Assembly (NCBI RefSeq): GCF_026107455.2
Contig: NZ_JAPCHY010000005.1
Coordinates: 124,001-188,000 of the forward strand
DNA: 64,000 bases
Origin: Xanthomonas chitinilytica
GTDB lineage: Bacteria; Pseudomonadota; Gammaproteobacteria; Xanthomonadales; Xanthomonadaceae
Direction: 5' to 3'
Position 1 is the first letter of the stretch. Every line of letters starts with the position of its first letter. Made by a program: the position numbers and the translations under genes. This document shows positions 16,972-35,090 of the stretch, one piece after another. The notes beneath the pieces are model-generated. The model ran no database searches. It saw only the letters and a list, made by a program, of their open reading frames with translations, and was not told the DNA's origin.

Positions 16972-17891
16972 ACGAACCGGTATGGAAGAGCGGCGTGCCG
17001 CGCACGATCCTGTTGGCGACCGACCTGAGCGCCCGCAGCGACCGCGCGCTGGACCGCGCGGTGCTGCTGGCAAGGGCGTGGAAGGCGCGGCTGGTGGCGC
17101 TGACCGTGGTCGAGGACAGCCAGGTGCTGGCGCAGCAGGTGGCGCTGGGCGATCCGCCGCCGTGGTACCGGCCGCGCGATCCGCGCGAGGTCGCCGCCGC
17201 GCAGCTGCGCGCGGATGCGGCCGCCAGCGACGTCGACATCGACATCCGGGTCGAGCAGGGCAACGCCGGCGAGTGGATCTTGGACGTGGCGCAGGCCGAA
17301 GGTTGCAGCCTGATCGTCACCGGGGTGGCCCGGCGCGAGGCGCTGGGGCGCGCGGTGCTGGGTTCCACCGTCGACCGGCTGGTGCGCCACGCGCGCGTGC
17401 CGGTGCTGGTGGTGCAGCGGCGCGCCCGCCAGGACTACCGCGGCCTGCTGGCGGCCAGCGACTGGTCGTCGTCCTCGCGCTATGCGCTGCAGGCCGCGAC
17501 GGAGCTGTTCCCGCAGGCGACGCTGACCGTGCTGCACGGCTTCGACGTGCCGTTCCTGGGGATGATGGATACCCGCCGCGACGATGCCATCGAGCAGGCC
17601 GGCGAACAGGCGCGTGCGGAAGGCATGGAGTTCCTGCGCCAGTGCCGGTTGCCCGGCGGCGCCGGGGATGTGCGCCTGGTGGTCGAGCGCGGCGATCCGG
17701 CGCAGCTGCTGCCGCAGTATGCGCAGCAGCATCCGGCGGACCTGGCGGTGCTGGGCACGCACGGGCGCAGCGCGCTGTTCGACATCGTGCTGGGCAGCGT
17801 GGCGCGGCGCATCCTGGAGGCCTCGCCGATCGACACGCTGGTGGTGCGCGACCCGCGCGCGGGCGAAGGGCAGCGGCGGACCGCCCCCTGA
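16968..17891 (+). CDS. Tandem universal stress protein (UspE-like)
   Basis: A 307-residue protein with two UspA domains (about 12-147 and 152-300). The first has IVTGVARREALGRAVLGSTVDRLVRH (split motif of G-x2-x9-G(S/T) type) and the second AVLGTHGRSALFDIVLGS, the ATP-binding G2x9G(S/T) pattern. The start overlaps the ATPase stop (ATGA), so both are translated from one FNR-type transcript. Anaerobically induced USPs help survival under energy stress. Confidence 0.9.
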   Translation: MNEPVWKSGVPRTILLATDLSARSDRALDRAVLLARAWKARLVALTVVEDSQVLAQQVALGDPPPWYRPRDPREVAAAQLRADAAASDVDIDIRVEQGNAGEWILDVAQAEGCSLIVTGVARREALGRAVLGSTVDRLVRHARVPVLVVQRRARQDYRGLLAASDWSSSSRYALQAATELFPQATLTVLHGFDVPFLGMMDTRRDDAIEQAGEQARAEGMEFLRQCRLPGGAGDVRLVVERGDPAQLLPQYAQQHPADLAVLGTHGRSALFDIVLGSVARRILEASPIDTLVVRDPRAGEGQRRTAP

Positions 17892-17924
17892 GGCGCGGCC
17901 GCGAAGAGCCTGGCAGGCAGGGAA

Positions 17925-17946
17925 GGCGGGCGCCTGCGCGCCCGCC
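17925..17946. terminator. GC hairpin between convergent genes
   Basis: A perfect 9-bp inverted repeat (GGCGGGCGC / GCGCCCGCC, loop CTGC) lies between the converging universal stress protein and thioesterase genes. No T tract follows on either strand, so termination efficiency is unclear. Confidence 0.5.
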
Positions 17947-17952
17947 GGACCA

Positions 17953-18356
17953 TCAGCTGGAAGCGTTGCGGATCGCCTCGGGCAGCGGCGCGCTCTTGCC
18001 GGTCTGGGTGTCGATCCACACCACGACCACGTTGCCGTCCGAATACAGCCTGCTCTCGTCCTTCTGGTCGACGATGCGGTGGCCGATGGTGACGCTGCTG
18101 CTGCCCAGGCGCTCGACGAACAGTTCCACTACGATGTCGTTGGGCCACACGATCGGCAGCCGGTAGTTGACGTTGGTGGCGGCCACCACCGGGGCGATGC
18201 GGTCGCTCATCGATACGCCCTCCACGCCCAGCATCCAGCGCACGCGCGCTTCTTCCAGGTAGGACACGTACTTGGCGTTGTTGACGTGGCCCATGGAGTC
18301 CATGTCGCGCCAGCGCACGCTGATCGGCACGCGGGCCAGTTGCTTGGGGGTATCGC

Positions 18357-18360
<4 letters not shown>
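17953..18360 (-). CDS. 4HBT/YbgC-type acyl-CoA thioesterase
   Basis: A 135-residue single hotdog protein: [28 protein letters not shown] is split over the active-site helix with the conserved Asp of the 4-hydroxybenzoyl-CoA thioesterase family ([11 protein letters not shown]). The substrate cannot be told from sequence. Its ATG overlaps the uvrA stop, so it is co-transcribed with uvrA. Confidence 0.85.
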
Positions 18361-21332
<2,972 letters not shown>

Positions 21333-21533
21333 GGGGGATCCGGTTGTGGGGCGTCGGCCGAGGCGGCCGGCAGGTGGGGCATTCGGAGACGGCAATCGAT
21401 CAGCCTACCGAGGTGACCAGATGGGGGCAATGGGCGACAATGCCAGCCCCGGATCTCACCCGGTGAGACCCGGCCGGTACCTGAACGACGGCCGTTTCCG
21501 GGGCGCCCCCGGCCGGTCCGAGCGGGGGTCGGC

Positions 21534-21563
21534 TTGACCCGAATCCCTTGCAGCACGTAGAAT
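21534..21563 (+). promoter_or_regulatory. Sigma-70 promoter of rplU-rpmA
   Basis: TTGACC (21534-21539) and TAGAAT (21558-21563), 18 bp apart, about 65 bp upstream of rplU. The rest of the gap to uvrA shows only a small inverted repeat, TCTCAC/GTGAGA, near 21454. Confidence 0.75.
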
Positions 21564-21627
21564 TCCGCTTCTGTCCGCCCTCGACGGCGAGGCAGGCGAC
21601 CACAATAACTACAGAGGAAGTCTGGTC

Positions 21628-21945
21628 ATGTACGCAGTTCTGGTAACCGGCGGTAAGCAATACCGCGTGGCGCAGGGCGAAACGCTCCGCGTCGAAAAGC
21701 TCGAAGTCGAAGCCGGCAACGAGATCAAGTTCGACAACATCCTGATGCTCGGCGACAGCGACGGCATCACCGTTGGCGATGCCCTCAAGGGCGCCACCGT
21801 GACCGCCAAGGTCGTGGCCCATGGTCGTGCGGACAAGGTGCGGATCATCAAGTTCCGTCGCCGCAAGCACCACATGAAGCGCCAGGGTCACCGTCAGTAC
21901 TACACCGAAATCGAGATCACCGGCATCGCCGGTGGCAGCAAGTAA
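21628..21945 (+). CDS. rplU: 50S ribosomal protein L21
   Basis: A 105-residue L21: [20 protein letters not shown] at the start and the conserved basic [20 protein letters not shown] at the end. It binds 23S rRNA in the large subunit. GAGGAAG precedes the ATG, and rpmA follows after 12 bp, the usual L21-L27 pair. Confidence 0.98.
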   Translation: MYAVLVTGGKQYRVAQGETLRVEKLEVEAGNEIKFDNILMLGDSDGITVGDALKGATVTAKVVAHGRADKVRIIKFRRRKHHMKRQGHRQYYTEIEITGIAGGSK

Positions 21946-21957
21946 GGAGAAGCAGTC

Positions 21958-22221
21958 ATGGCACATAAAAAGGGCGTAGGTTCCTCGCGCAACGGCCGCG
22001 ACTCCAACCCGAAGTACCTCGGCGTCAAGATCTACGGCGGCCAGGCGATCGAAGCGGGCAACATCATCGTGCGCCAGCGCGGCACCCAGTTCCATCCGGG
22101 TTCCGGTGTCGGCCTCGGCCGCGACCACACCCTGTTCGCGCTGGTCGACGGCAAGGTGGAGTTCTCGGTCAAGGGTCCGAAGAAGCGCCGCACCGTCAGC
22201 GTGGTGGCGGCCGAGGCCTGA
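21958..22221 (+). CDS. rpmA: 50S ribosomal protein L27
   Basis: An 87-residue L27 beginning [19 protein letters not shown], whose flexible N-terminus reaches the peptidyl transferase centre. AAGGAGA precedes the start. It is followed by a hairpin, so rplU-rpmA can be transcribed apart from obgE. Confidence 0.98.
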   Translation: MAHKKGVGSSRNGRDSNPKYLGVKIYGGQAIEAGNIIVRQRGTQFHPGSGVGLGRDHTLFALVDGKVEFSVKGPKKRRTVSVVAAEA

Positions 22222-22253
22222 GCCTCGCCCGTCCCCGGCAACAGGTAACGGAG

Positions 22254-22281
22254 GCCCCGCCGCGTGCGGGGCTTCTCGTTT
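22254..22281 (+). terminator. Hairpin after rpmA
   Basis: GCCCCGC / GCGGGGC, a perfect 7-bp stem with loop CGCGT, then TTCTCGTTT. The T-run is broken, so it may be partial. Confidence 0.65.
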
Positions 22282-22337
22282 CCTGGTGGCCCTTTCTATA
22301 TAGTCCCGCAGGGACGAGAAGCTCGATCGGAGGGCTG

Positions 22338-24180
<1,843 letters not shown>

Positions 24181-24200
24181 GCGGCGCCGCGGACACGCAA

Positions 24201-24224
24201 AAAACCCGGCCGAGGCCGGGTTTT
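24201..24224. terminator. Bidirectional terminator between obgE and rpsT
   Basis: AAAACCCGGCC-GA-GGCCGGGTTTT: a perfect stem flanked by A and T runs, so it works on both strands for the converging obgE and rpsT. Confidence 0.9.
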
Positions 24225-24262
24225 CTCGTGCTGCCGGAAGCGTGGCTCCCGGCGGCGCCGGA

Positions 24263-24532
24263 TCAGGCGGCCTTGAGGGCCTTGATGCGGGCGGTGATGC
24301 GGCTCTTGTGACGGGCAGCCTTGTTCTTGTGGATCAGGCCACGGGCGCTGAAACGGTCGAGGATCGGCTGGGCGACGGCAAAGGCGGCCTCGGCGCCGGC
24401 GGCGTCATTGGCGTCCAGCGCCTTGATCACCTTCTTGACAGCGGTGCGCAGCATCGAACGCTGAGCCGTGTTGCGCGCATTGCGCACGACGGTCTGCTTG
24501 GCGCGCTTCTTGGCGGACTTGATATTGGCCAC
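24263..24532 (-). CDS. rpsT: 30S ribosomal protein S20
   Basis: An 89-residue basic helical protein beginning (M)[13 protein letters not shown] and ending [14 protein letters not shown], typical of S20. The start is a GTG after AGGAAA; the upstream in-frame extension is not S20-like. It is divergent from murJ. Confidence 0.96.
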   Translation of the reverse strand: MANIKSAKKRAKQTVVRNARNTAQRSMLRTAVKKVIKALDANDAAGAEAAFAVAQPILDRFSARGLIHKNKAARHKSRITARIKALKAA

Positions 24533-24633
24533 AGTGGTGGTTTCCTGAAAAATCGGTGTAATGGGAACAGCAAGCACGAAAGTATGAAGGTTATGGAAAT
24601 CTGCGTCAAGTCGAGTTGTCAAGGGGGGCGCCG

Positions 24634-26250
24634 GTGAGCGGTCGCCTGCTGCGTTCCACCGCGGTCTTCAGTTCCATGACCTTCCTGTCCCGGGTCAGCG
24701 GCCTGGTCCGCGACCAGATCTACGCCCAGGTGTTCGGCGCCAGCGCGGCGATGGACGCCTTCGTGGTCGCATTCAGGATCCCGAACTTCCTGCGCCGGCT
24801 CTCGGCCGAAGGCTCGTTCTCGATGGCCTTCGTGCCGGTGCTGGCCGAGTACAAGGCCAGTGGCGACCACGCCGCGGTGAAGGCGCTGGTGGACCGGGTG
24901 GCCGGGGCGCTGATCGCAGCGCTGCTGGTGATGACCGCGGTGGCGGTGCTGGCCGCGCCGTGGCTGCTGCGGGTGTTCGCGCCCGGTTTCGACCCCGGCG
25001 GCGAGCAGGCGGCGCTGGCCACCGAGATGCTGCGCATCACCTTCCCCTATGCGCTGTTCATCTCGCTGGCGGCGATGGTGGGCGGGGTGCTGAACAGCTA
25101 TGGCCGGTTCGCGATCCCGGCGCTGTCGCCGATCCTGCTGAACCTGTCGATGATCGCCGCGGCGCTGGCGGCGGCGCGCTGGTTCGGCGATTCGGTGGTG
25201 GTGCTGGCCTGGGGCGTGTTCGTGGCCGGCATCCTGCAGCTGGCGTTCCAGTTGCCGTCGCTGGCGCGGCTGGGCCTGCTGCCGCGGCCGCGGCTGGACC
25301 TGGCCCATGCCGGGGTGCGCAAGATCATGACGCTGATGGTGCCGACCCTGTTCGGCTCCTCGGTGGCGCAGTTCAACCTGCTGTTCAACACCCTGGCCGC
25401 GTCGCTGCTGATCGGCGGCAGCGTGACCTGGCTGTACTACAGCGACCGCCTGCTGGAGTTCCCGCTGGGCATGTTCGGCGTGGCCATCGGCACGGTGATC
25501 CTGCCGCACCTGTCCGGCCGCCATGCCGCGGCCGATCCGGAGGGGTATTCGAAGGGGCTGGACTGGGGTTTCCGGCTGTGCCTGCTGATCGGGGTGCCGG
25601 CCTGCCTGGGGCTGGTGCTGTGCGCGCAGCCGCTGCTGGCCACCCTGTTCCAGTACCGCAGCTTCGGCGAGCAGGACGTGTGGATGAGCAGCCTGAGTCT
25701 GATGGCGCAGTCGCTGGCGGTGCCGGCGTTCCTGCTGGTGAAGGTGCTGGCGCCGGCGTTCTATTCGCGCCAGGACACCCGCACCCCGGTCAAGGCGGCG
25801 CTGGTGTCGATCGCGGTCAACGCCGCCTGCACGGTGCTGTTCTTCGCCGCCCTGCTGTGGCTGAGCCCGGCCGGACAGGCGGCGTTGGCGGCGACCGGCG
25901 GGGCGCCGCTGGCGGCGCTGAAGCAACTGCCCGGCGCCCATGCGCTGCTGGCGCTGGCGATCGCCGCGGCCGGCTGGGTCAACGCGCTGCAGCTGGCCTG
26001 GTACCTGCGCCGCGCCCGGGTCTACCGGCGGCAGCCGGGCTGGGGCCGGTTCCTGCGGCAGCTGCTGGTGGCCAGCGTGCTGATGGCGGCGGCGGTGCTC
26101 GCGCTGCGCCTGCTGTGGTGGGACTGGACGCCGTGGGAATGGTGGCAGCGCGGCTGGCGGCTGGCGCTGCTGGTCGGGACCGGCGGCGCGGTCTACGCCG
26201 GCGCCCTGCTGGCGCTGGGCTACCGCCCGCGCGAGCTGCGCGGGCATTGA
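24634..26250 (+). CDS. murJ: Lipid II flippase MurJ
   Basis: A 538-residue MOP-family transporter that flips lipid II to the periplasm for peptidoglycan synthesis. About 14 membrane helices are visible. The N-terminus ([20 protein letters not shown]), [23 protein letters not shown] and [22 protein letters not shown] are strongly MurJ-like. The GTG start ([14 protein letters not shown]) follows AGGGGGG and is preferred to a TTG six codons upstream. Confidence 0.95.
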   Translation: MSGRLLRSTAVFSSMTFLSRVSGLVRDQIYAQVFGASAAMDAFVVAFRIPNFLRRLSAEGSFSMAFVPVLAEYKASGDHAAVKALVDRVAGALIAALLVMTAVAVLAAPWLLRVFAPGFDPGGEQAALATEMLRITFPYALFISLAAMVGGVLNSYGRFAIPALSPILLNLSMIAAALAAARWFGDSVVVLAWGVFVAGILQLAFQLPSLARLGLLPRPRLDLAHAGVRKIMTLMVPTLFGSSVAQFNLLFNTLAASLLIGGSVTWLYYSDRLLEFPLGMFGVAIGTVILPHLSGRHAAADPEGYSKGLDWGFRLCLLIGVPACLGLVLCAQPLLATLFQYRSFGEQDVWMSSLSLMAQSLAVPAFLLVKVLAPAFYSRQDTRTPVKAALVSIAVNAACTVLFFAALLWLSPAGQAALAATGGAPLAALKQLPGAHALLALAIAAAGWVNALQLAWYLRRARVYRRQPGWGRFLRQLLVASVLMAAAVLALRLLWWDWTPWEWWQRGWRLALLVGTGGAVYAGALLALGYRPRELRGH

Positions 26251-26331
26251 GGCCGCGGCCGTGGCGGCACCGCTATACTTCCCGGCTACATGTCGCAATG
26301 AGCCGGTCCCGCGGGGCCGGACCCGGGTTGA

Positions 26332-27275
26332 ATGAGCAGGCTGTTTAGAGACGTCGAAGGCGGGGTGCTGTTCCCGCAGGGAAGCGTGGTCTGCATCGGC
26401 GCCTTCGATGGCCTGCATCTGGGCCACCGGGCGCTGGTGCGCCACGCGGTTTCGCGTGCGCGCGCATTGGGCGTACCGGCGGTGGCGCTGGCGTTCGAGC
26501 CGCTGCCGCGCGAGTTCTTCGCCCGGGACAACCCGCCGCCGCGGCTGATGCTGGCGCGCGACAAGGTGGCCGTGCTGCGCGAACTCGGCGTGGACTCGGT
26601 GGGCCTGCTGCGCTTCGACGCGAAGATGGCGGCCATCCCCGCCGAGGATTTCGTGCGCGACATGCTGGTGCGCCGGCTGGGCGCGCGCGAGGTCTGGATC
26701 GGCCCGCAGTTCCACTTCGGCAACCGCCGCCGCGGCAACCTGGCGCTGCTGCAGGCCATGGGCGCCGAGCTGGGCTTCGCCGCCGGCGAGATCGAGCCGG
26801 TGCACCTGCGCGGCGAACGCATCTCCAGCACCCGCATCCGCGAGCTGCTGCTGGCCGGCGAGTTCGCCCATGCCGGCGACCTGCTGGGCCGCCCGTACGC
26901 GATCGGCGGCCGGGTGGTGCGCGGCCGGCAGCTGGGGCGCACCCTGGGCTTTCCCACCGCGAACTTGCGTTTCCCGAAGACGCCCGCACTTTCAGGCATC
27001 TACGCCACCTGGGTGCACGGCGTGTTCGAGCAGCCATGGCCGTCGGTATCCAGCTTCGGCACCCGTCCCACCGTGGACGGCGTGGAGCCGCTGCTGGAGG
27101 CGCACCTGTTCGATTTCCAGGGCGACCTGTACGGCCGCCACATCGAAGTGGAGTTCGTCGCCAAGCTGCGCGACGAAGAGAAGTTCAACGATCTGCCGAC
27201 GCTGACCGAGCAGATGCACCGCGACGCCGAACAGGCCCGTCGCATCCTTTCCGAACACAGACTGCGAGCCACCGC

Positions 27276-27279
<4 letters not shown>
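26332..27279 (+). CDS. ribF: Bifunctional riboflavin kinase/FAD synthetase
   Basis: Makes FMN and FAD from riboflavin. The 315-residue protein has the nucleotidyl-transferase domain ([16 protein letters not shown] near residue 25) and the flavokinase domain ([15 protein letters not shown] at about 203, then [13 protein letters not shown]). A TATACT -10-like hexamer lies at 26274-26279. It overlaps ileS by 4 bp (GTGA), the common gammaproteobacterial ribF-ileS-lspA-ispH order. Confidence 0.96.
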
Positions 27280-30106
<2,827 letters not shown>

Positions 30107-30107
<1 letters not shown>

Positions 30108-30613
30108 TGGCGGCCCCGCGTCCTCGTCCGAACGCGCTGGTCTGGCTGCTGCTGTCGGTGGCGGTCATCGGCCTGGACCAGTGGTCCAAAGCCTGGGTGC
30201 TGTCCAGCCTGCCCGAGTACCAGCCGGTGGTGGTGGTCGAGGGCTTCTGGAACTGGTTCCGTACCTACAACACCGGGGCGGCATTCAGTTTCCTGAGCAA
30301 CGCCGGCGGCTGGCAGCTGTATTTCTTCACCCTCCTGGCGGTGGGCATCAGCGGCATGCTGGCGTTCTGGCTGTCGCGCACCGCCCGCGGCGACTGGCGC
30401 GCCGCGCTGCCCTATGCGCTGGTGATCGGCGGGGCGATCGGCAACGTGATCGACCGGCTGGTGCACGGCCACGTGGTCGATTTCATCCAGTGGTACGTGG
30501 GTACGTACTACTGGCCGTCGTTCAACCTCGCCGACGCGGCGATCGTGGCCGGCGCCATCGGCATCGCCGTGTTCGGGGTGTTCGACGGCAAGCGCCGGCA
30601 AAAAGCGGGATAA
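30107..30613 (+). CDS. lspA: Lipoprotein signal peptidase
   Basis: A 168-residue inner membrane aspartyl protease that cuts prolipoproteins. Four helices, with the catalytic aspartates in [15 protein letters not shown] and [11 protein letters not shown]. The ATG shares one base with the ileS stop. Confidence 0.97.
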
Positions 30614-30667
30614 TCCTTGTCCTGTATTCAGCTGGAACCGGCCACCGCCGGCCGGAGTCTCTGACCG

Positions 30668-31618
30668 ATGGATGTGCTGCTCGCCAACCCACGCGGCTTC
30701 TGCGCCGGCGTCGACCGCGCGATCGAGATCGTCAAACGCGCGATCGAGACGCTGGGCGCGCCGATCTACGTGCGCCACGAGGTGGTGCACAACCGCTTCG
30801 TGGTCGACGACCTCAAGGCCCGCGGCGCGATCTTCGTCGAGGAACTCGATGAGGTGCCCGACGGCAACACGGTGATCTTCAGCGCCCATGGCGTTTCCAA
30901 GGCCGTGCGCCAGGAGGCCGAGCGGCGCGGGCTGAAGGTGTTCGACGCCACCTGTCCGCTGGTGACCAAGGTGCACCTGGAGGTGGCCCGGCACTGCCGC
31001 GCCGGCCGCGACGTGGTGCTGATCGGCCACGCCGGCCATCCGGAAGTCGAGGGCACGATGGGGCAGTGGAGCCGCGAAGGCGGCAGCGGCCGGATCTACC
31101 TGGTGGAAAGCGTCGAGGACGTGGCCGAGCTGGAAGTCGGCCAGCCGGAGAACTTCGCCTACACCACCCAGACCACGCTGTCGGTGGATGACACCCGCAG
31201 CGTCATCGAGGCGCTGAAGCAGCGCTTCCCGGCCATTCAGGGGCCGAAGAACGACGACATCTGCTACGCCACCCAGAACCGCCAGGACGCGGTGCGCGAC
31301 CTGGCGCGCGAATGCGACCTGGTGCTGGTGGTCGGCTCGCCCAACAGCTCCAACTCCAACCGGCTCAGCGAACTGGCCCGGCGCGAGGGCGTGGAGTCCT
31401 ACCTGATCGACGGTGCGCAGGAGATCGACCCGGGCTGGGTGGCCGGCAAGCGCCGCATCGGCCTGACTGCGGGCGCCTCGGCGCCGCAGGTGCTGGTGGA
31501 CGGGGTGATCGCGCGGCTGCGCGAGCTGGGCGCCGACGGCGTGGCCGAGCTGGACGGCGAGCCGGAATCGATGGTGTTCGCGCTGCCCAAGGAGCTGCGG
31601 CTGCGGCTGGTCGATTGA
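30668..31618 (+). CDS. ispH: 4-hydroxy-3-methylbut-2-enyl diphosphate reductase
   Basis: Last enzyme of the MEP isoprenoid pathway, a 4Fe-4S protein of 316 residues. The three cluster cysteines lie in [13 protein letters not shown] (Cys12), [11 protein letters not shown] and [12 protein letters not shown]; the substrate Glu loop and SSNSNRL are also present. The -35 box of the following tRNA gene overlaps its stop codon. Confidence 0.97.
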   Translation: MDVLLANPRGFCAGVDRAIEIVKRAIETLGAPIYVRHEVVHNRFVVDDLKARGAIFVEELDEVPDGNTVIFSAHGVSKAVRQEAERRGLKVFDATCPLVTKVHLEVARHCRAGRDVVLIGHAGHPEVEGTMGQWSREGGSGRIYLVESVEDVAELEVGQPENFAYTTQTTLSVDDTRSVIEALKQRFPAIQGPKNDDICYATQNRQDAVRDLARECDLVLVVGSPNSSNSNRLSELARREGVESYLIDGAQEIDPGWVAGKRRIGLTAGASAPQVLVDGVIARLRELGADGVAELDGEPESMVFALPKELRLRLVD

Positions 31619-31643
31619 CCGCGTCCGGTGCAAACCCTAGAAT
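31615..31643 (+). promoter_or_regulatory. Promoter of the tRNA-Thr gene
   Basis: TTGACC (31615-31620) and TAGAAT (31638-31643) with an ideal 17-bp spacer, 10 bp before the mature tRNA. The -35 box spans the ispH stop codon. Confidence 0.85.
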
Positions 31644-31653
31644 TCGCGGCCAC

Positions 31654-31729
31654 GCCGGAATAGCTCAGTTGGTAGAGCGGCGCATTCGTAATGCGTAGGT
31701 CGCAGGTTCGACTCCTGTTTCCGGCACCA
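31654..31729 (+). tRNA. tRNA-Thr (anticodon CGT)
   Basis: A 76-nt cloverleaf: acceptor GCCGGAA/TTCCGGC, D stem GCTC/GAGC with AGTTGGTA loop, anticodon stem GCGCA/TGCGT with loop TTCGTAA (anticodon CGT, reads ACG), T-arm with GGTTCGACTCC, and an encoded CCA end. It has its own promoter and terminator. Confidence 0.96.
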
Positions 31730-31744
31730 GCGACAGATCCAGCA

Positions 31745-31781
31745 ATGGGCCGACCGGGCTTCCGGCCGGCCCATTTGTTTT
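31745..31781 (+). terminator. Terminator after tRNA-Thr
   Basis: A 13-bp stem with one mismatch (ATGGGCCGACCGG / CCGGCCGGCCCAT, loop GCTT) followed by TTGTTTT. Confidence 0.82.
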
Positions 31782-32022
31782 CCGCGTCCCGCCGCGCGCG
31801 CCGGCGCTGGCCGGGTGCGGCAATATGTCGCAGCGGAAAGGGCGCTTTTGCTGCCTCCGATCATTGTCAAAGGCTTTCTAAAGTGGTGCGCGAAGCCTAA
31901 AATCACGGGGCTGAACCAATGGCCTCGTTTCCTGTTCCACGGAGGGCAATCCCTGTGGAAGCGTCCGTTCATCCGGACGATGCGCGGTCCGGTTCGGCAC
32001 CCCCCCGCAATTGGATCGACCG

Positions 32023-33090
32023 ATGATTCCGTTGAAATCGCTTGGACGCATGCTGCGTCCCGGGCTGCTTGTTGCCATGGCCGTCCTGATGACGGGCTGC
32101 GACTGGGCCCTGTTTGACCCCAAGGGCCAGATCGCCCGCGACGAGCTCACCCTGCTGATCACCTGCACGGTGCTGATGCTGCTGGTGGTGATCCCGGTGA
32201 TCGTGATGACCCTGGTGTTCGCGTGGAAGTACCGCGCTTCCAACACCAAGGCCCGTTACGAGCCGACGTGGTCGCACTCGACCGCCATCGAAGTGGTGGT
32301 GTGGTCGATCCCGTGCATGATCGTGCTGGTGCTGGCGGTGCTGACCTGGCGCTCCTCGCATGCGCTGGACCCGTACCGGCCGCTGGAGTCGGACAAGAAG
32401 CCGGTGGTCATCGAAGCGATCTCGCTGGACTGGAAGTGGCTGTTCATCTATCCGGAAGAGAAGATCGCCACGGTCAACGAAATCAAGTTCCCGGTCGATA
32501 CGCCGCTGAACTTCAAGATCACCTCCGATACGGTGATGAACGCGTTCTTCATCCCGCACCTGGGCAGCATGATCTACTCGATGGCGGCGATGGAGACCAA
32601 GCTGCACCTGATCGCCGACGAGGCCGGCGCCTTCCCGGGCCGCTCCTCCAACTACAGCGGCAGCGGCTTTGCGCACATGCACTTCACCGCCCACGCCGTG
32701 AGCGATGACGAGTACCAGCAGTGGCTGGAGACGGTGCGTGGCGACAGCCAGCGCCTGGACAAGGCCGCGTTCGTCGAACTGGGCGCGGTGAAGAACCACG
32801 ACTGGTACCCGGTGACCTATTACGGCCAGGTCGAGGACGGCCTGTTCGACTGGGTGATCGCCAAGCACATGGGCGACAACCACCACTTCGGCATGAAGCA
32901 CGACCACGCGGGCATGTCGCACGATGCCGCCGAAGGCCACGAAGGCCACGAAGGCCATGCCGGGGCCGGCGAAGACCATGCCGGGCACGACGCCGCGGCG
33001 CACGACGGCGCGGCCGATCACGCGCAGCATGCTGAACACACCGCTGACGAGCACGCCGCCCACCAGGGCCACGGCGTCTCGGGAGAATGA
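32023..33090 (+). CDS. cyoA: Cytochrome bo3-type ubiquinol oxidase subunit II
   Basis: A 355-residue lipoprotein (LMTGC, Cys at about 24; the next residues [11 protein letters not shown] match CyoA) with two membrane helices and a periplasmic cupredoxin domain. The CuA ligands of cytochrome c oxidases are absent, and [28 protein letters not shown] is a quinol-oxidase segment (shown in part: [13 protein letters not shown]). The last ~70 residues are an extension with 17 histidines ([16 protein letters not shown]). ATG start at IPLKSLG; an in-frame TTG lies four codons upstream. First gene of cyoABCD. Confidence 0.94.
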   Translation: MIPLKSLGRMLRPGLLVAMAVLMTGCDWALFDPKGQIARDELTLLITCTVLMLLVVIPVIVMTLVFAWKYRASNTKARYEPTWSHSTAIEVVVWSIPCMIVLVLAVLTWRSSHALDPYRPLESDKKPVVIEAISLDWKWLFIYPEEKIATVNEIKFPVDTPLNFKITSDTVMNAFFIPHLGSMIYSMAAMETKLHLIADEAGAFPGRSSNYSGSGFAHMHFTAHAVSDDEYQQWLETVRGDSQRLDKAAFVELGAVKNHDWYPVTYYGQVEDGLFDWVIAKHMGDNHHFGMKHDHAGMSHDAAEGHEGHEGHAGAGEDHAGHDAAAHDGAADHAQHAEHTADEHAAHQGHGVSGE

Positions 33091-33092
33091 CA

Positions 33093-35090
33093 ATGCTCGG
33101 AAAACTCTCGTTTGAGGCGATTCCGCACGACCCGATCGTGATCAGCACCCTGATCGCGGCCGGCATCGGCGGCGTGGCCATCCTCGGCCTGATCACCAAG
33201 TTCAAGCTGTGGGGCTACCTGTGGAAGGAGTGGTTCACCTCGGTGGACCACAAGAAGATCGGCGCGATGTACCTGATCGTCGCCTTCGTCATGCTGCTGC
33301 GCGGCTTCGCCGACGCGATCATGATGCGCGCCCAGCAGGCCGTCGCCGCCGGCGGCGCCGAGGGCTACCTGCCGCCGCACCACTACGACCAGATCTTCAC
33401 CGCCCACGGCGTGATCATGATCTTCTTCGTGGCGATGCCGCTGATCACCGGCCTGATGAACCTGGTGGTGCCGCTGCAGATCGGCGCGCGCGACGTGGCG
33501 TTCCCGTTCGTCAACTCGCTGAGCTTCTGGCTGTTCGTGGCCGGCTGCGCGCTGATGATGGTCTCGCTGGGCGTCGGCGAGTTCGCGCAGACCGGCTGGC
33601 TGGCGTTCCCGCCGCTGTCGGGCATCGAGTACAGCCCCGGGGTAGGCGTCGACTACTACATCTGGGCGTTGCAGGTGGCCGGCCTGGGCACCACGCTGAG
33701 CGGCATCAACTTCTTCATCACCATCCTCAAGATGCGTACCCCCGGCATGCCGCTGATGAAGATGCCGGTGTTCAGCTGGACCGCGCTGGTCACCAACGTG
33801 CTGATCATCGCCGCGTTCCCGGTGCTGACCGTCACCCTGGTGCTGCTGACCCTGGACCGCTACCTGGGCATGCACTTCTTCACCAACGACGCCGGCGGCA
33901 ACGCCATGCTGTACGTCAACCTGATCTGGATCTGGGGCCACCCCGAGGTCTACATCCTGGTGCTGCCGGCGTTCGGCGTGTTCTCCGAGGTGATCGCCAC
34001 CTTCTCGCGCAAGACCCTGTTCGGCTACAAGGGCATGGTCTACGCCACCGCCTGCATCGGCGTGCTGTCGTTCATCGTGTGGCTGCACCACTTCTTCACC
34101 ATGGGCTCGGGCGCCAACGTCAATGCCTTCTTCGGCATCACGACGATGATCATCTCGATCCCCACCGGCGTGAAGATCTTCAACTGGCTGTTCACGATGT
34201 TCCGCGGCCGCGTGCAGTTCACCAGCCCGGTGCTGTGGACGATCGGCTTCATGATCACCTTCACCATCGGCGGCATGACCGGCGTGATGCTGGCGATCCC
34301 GGCGATCGACTTCGTGATGCACAACTCGCTGTTCCTGATCGCGCACTTCCACAACACCATCATCGGTGGCGTGGTGTTCGGCATGATGGCGGGCATCACC
34401 TACTGGTTCCCGAAGATGTTCGGCTTCAAGCTGGACGAGACCTGGGGCAAGCGCGCATTCTGGTGCTGGTTCATCGGCTTCTACGTGGCCTTCATGCCGC
34501 TGTACGCGCTCGGCTTCATGGGCGCCACCCGGCGCATGCAGAGCTACCCGAACATGGAGTACCAGCCGTTCTTCATCGTGGCGGCGGCGGGTGCGGCGAT
34601 CATCGGCCTGGGCATCCTGTGCCAGGTCATCCAGATCGCCGTGTCGATCCGCGACCGCAAGAAGAACGCCGACCTGACCGGCGATCCGTGGGATGCCCGC
34701 ACCCTGGAGTGGGAAACCTCCTCGCCGCCGGCGTTCTACAACTTCGCCACCCTGCCCAAGGGCCAGGAACTGGACGACTTCTGGGAGCGCAAGCAGCGCG
34801 GTGAGGCCTGGCCGAAGCCGGCGCAGTACAGCGACATCCACATGCCGCGCAACACCGGCACCGGCGTGGTGATCGGCGCCTTCAGCCTGGTGTTCGGCTT
34901 CGCGATGATCTGGCACATCTGGTGGCTGGCCATCGTCGGCCTGGTCGGCATGATCGGTACGTTCATCTACCGCAGCTTCGACAAGGACGTGGACTACTAC
35001 GTGCCGGCGGCCGAGGTCGAGCGCATCGAAAACGAGCATCGCCGCCACCTGGAAGCCCAGGGGCTGGTGAAGACGGAGCTGAAGGCATGA
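33093..35090 (+). CDS. cyoB: Cytochrome bo3-type ubiquinol oxidase subunit I
   Basis: A 665-residue heme-copper oxidase subunit that reduces O2 and pumps protons. Heme and CuB ligands lie in [28 protein letters not shown] (His-Tyr crosslink pair), WLHHFFTMG and [26 protein letters not shown] and [14 protein letters not shown] are CyoB signatures. MLGKLSFEA is chosen as start because GGGAG lies 7 bp upstream and it aligns with E. coli CyoB; an ATG two codons earlier overlaps the cyoA stop. Confidence 0.97.
   Translation: MLGKLSFEAIPHDPIVISTLIAAGIGGVAILGLITKFKLWGYLWKEWFTSVDHKKIGAMYLIVAFVMLLRGFADAIMMRAQQAVAAGGAEGYLPPHHYDQIFTAHGVIMIFFVAMPLITGLMNLVVPLQIGARDVAFPFVNSLSFWLFVAGCALMMVSLGVGEFAQTGWLAFPPLSGIEYSPGVGVDYYIWALQVAGLGTTLSGINFFITILKMRTPGMPLMKMPVFSWTALVTNVLIIAAFPVLTVTLVLLTLDRYLGMHFFTNDAGGNAMLYVNLIWIWGHPEVYILVLPAFGVFSEVIATFSRKTLFGYKGMVYATACIGVLSFIVWLHHFFTMGSGANVNAFFGITTMIISIPTGVKIFNWLFTMFRGRVQFTSPVLWTIGFMITFTIGGMTGVMLAIPAIDFVMHNSLFLIAHFHNTIIGGVVFGMMAGITYWFPKMFGFKLDETWGKRAFWCWFIGFYVAFMPLYALGFMGATRRMQSYPNMEYQPFFIVAAAGAAIIGLGILCQVIQIAVSIRDRKKNADLTGDPWDARTLEWETSSPPAFYNFATLPKGQELDDFWERKQRGEAWPKPAQYSDIHMPRNTGTGVVIGAFSLVFGFAMIWHIWWLAIVGLVGMIGTFIYRSFDKDVDYYVPAAEVERIENEHRRHLEAQGLVKTELKA

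Noticed and set aside
13876..17073. Very long antisense frame (over 1000 codons) across the P-type ATPase
   Set aside because: His/Gln/Arg-rich antisense of a well-defined ATPase; such shadows are expected at this GC content.
31864..31913. Candidate cyo promoter (TTGTCA near 31864, TAAAAT at 31908)
   Set aside because: The two boxes are too far apart for one promoter, and no other -35 fits TAAAAT well.
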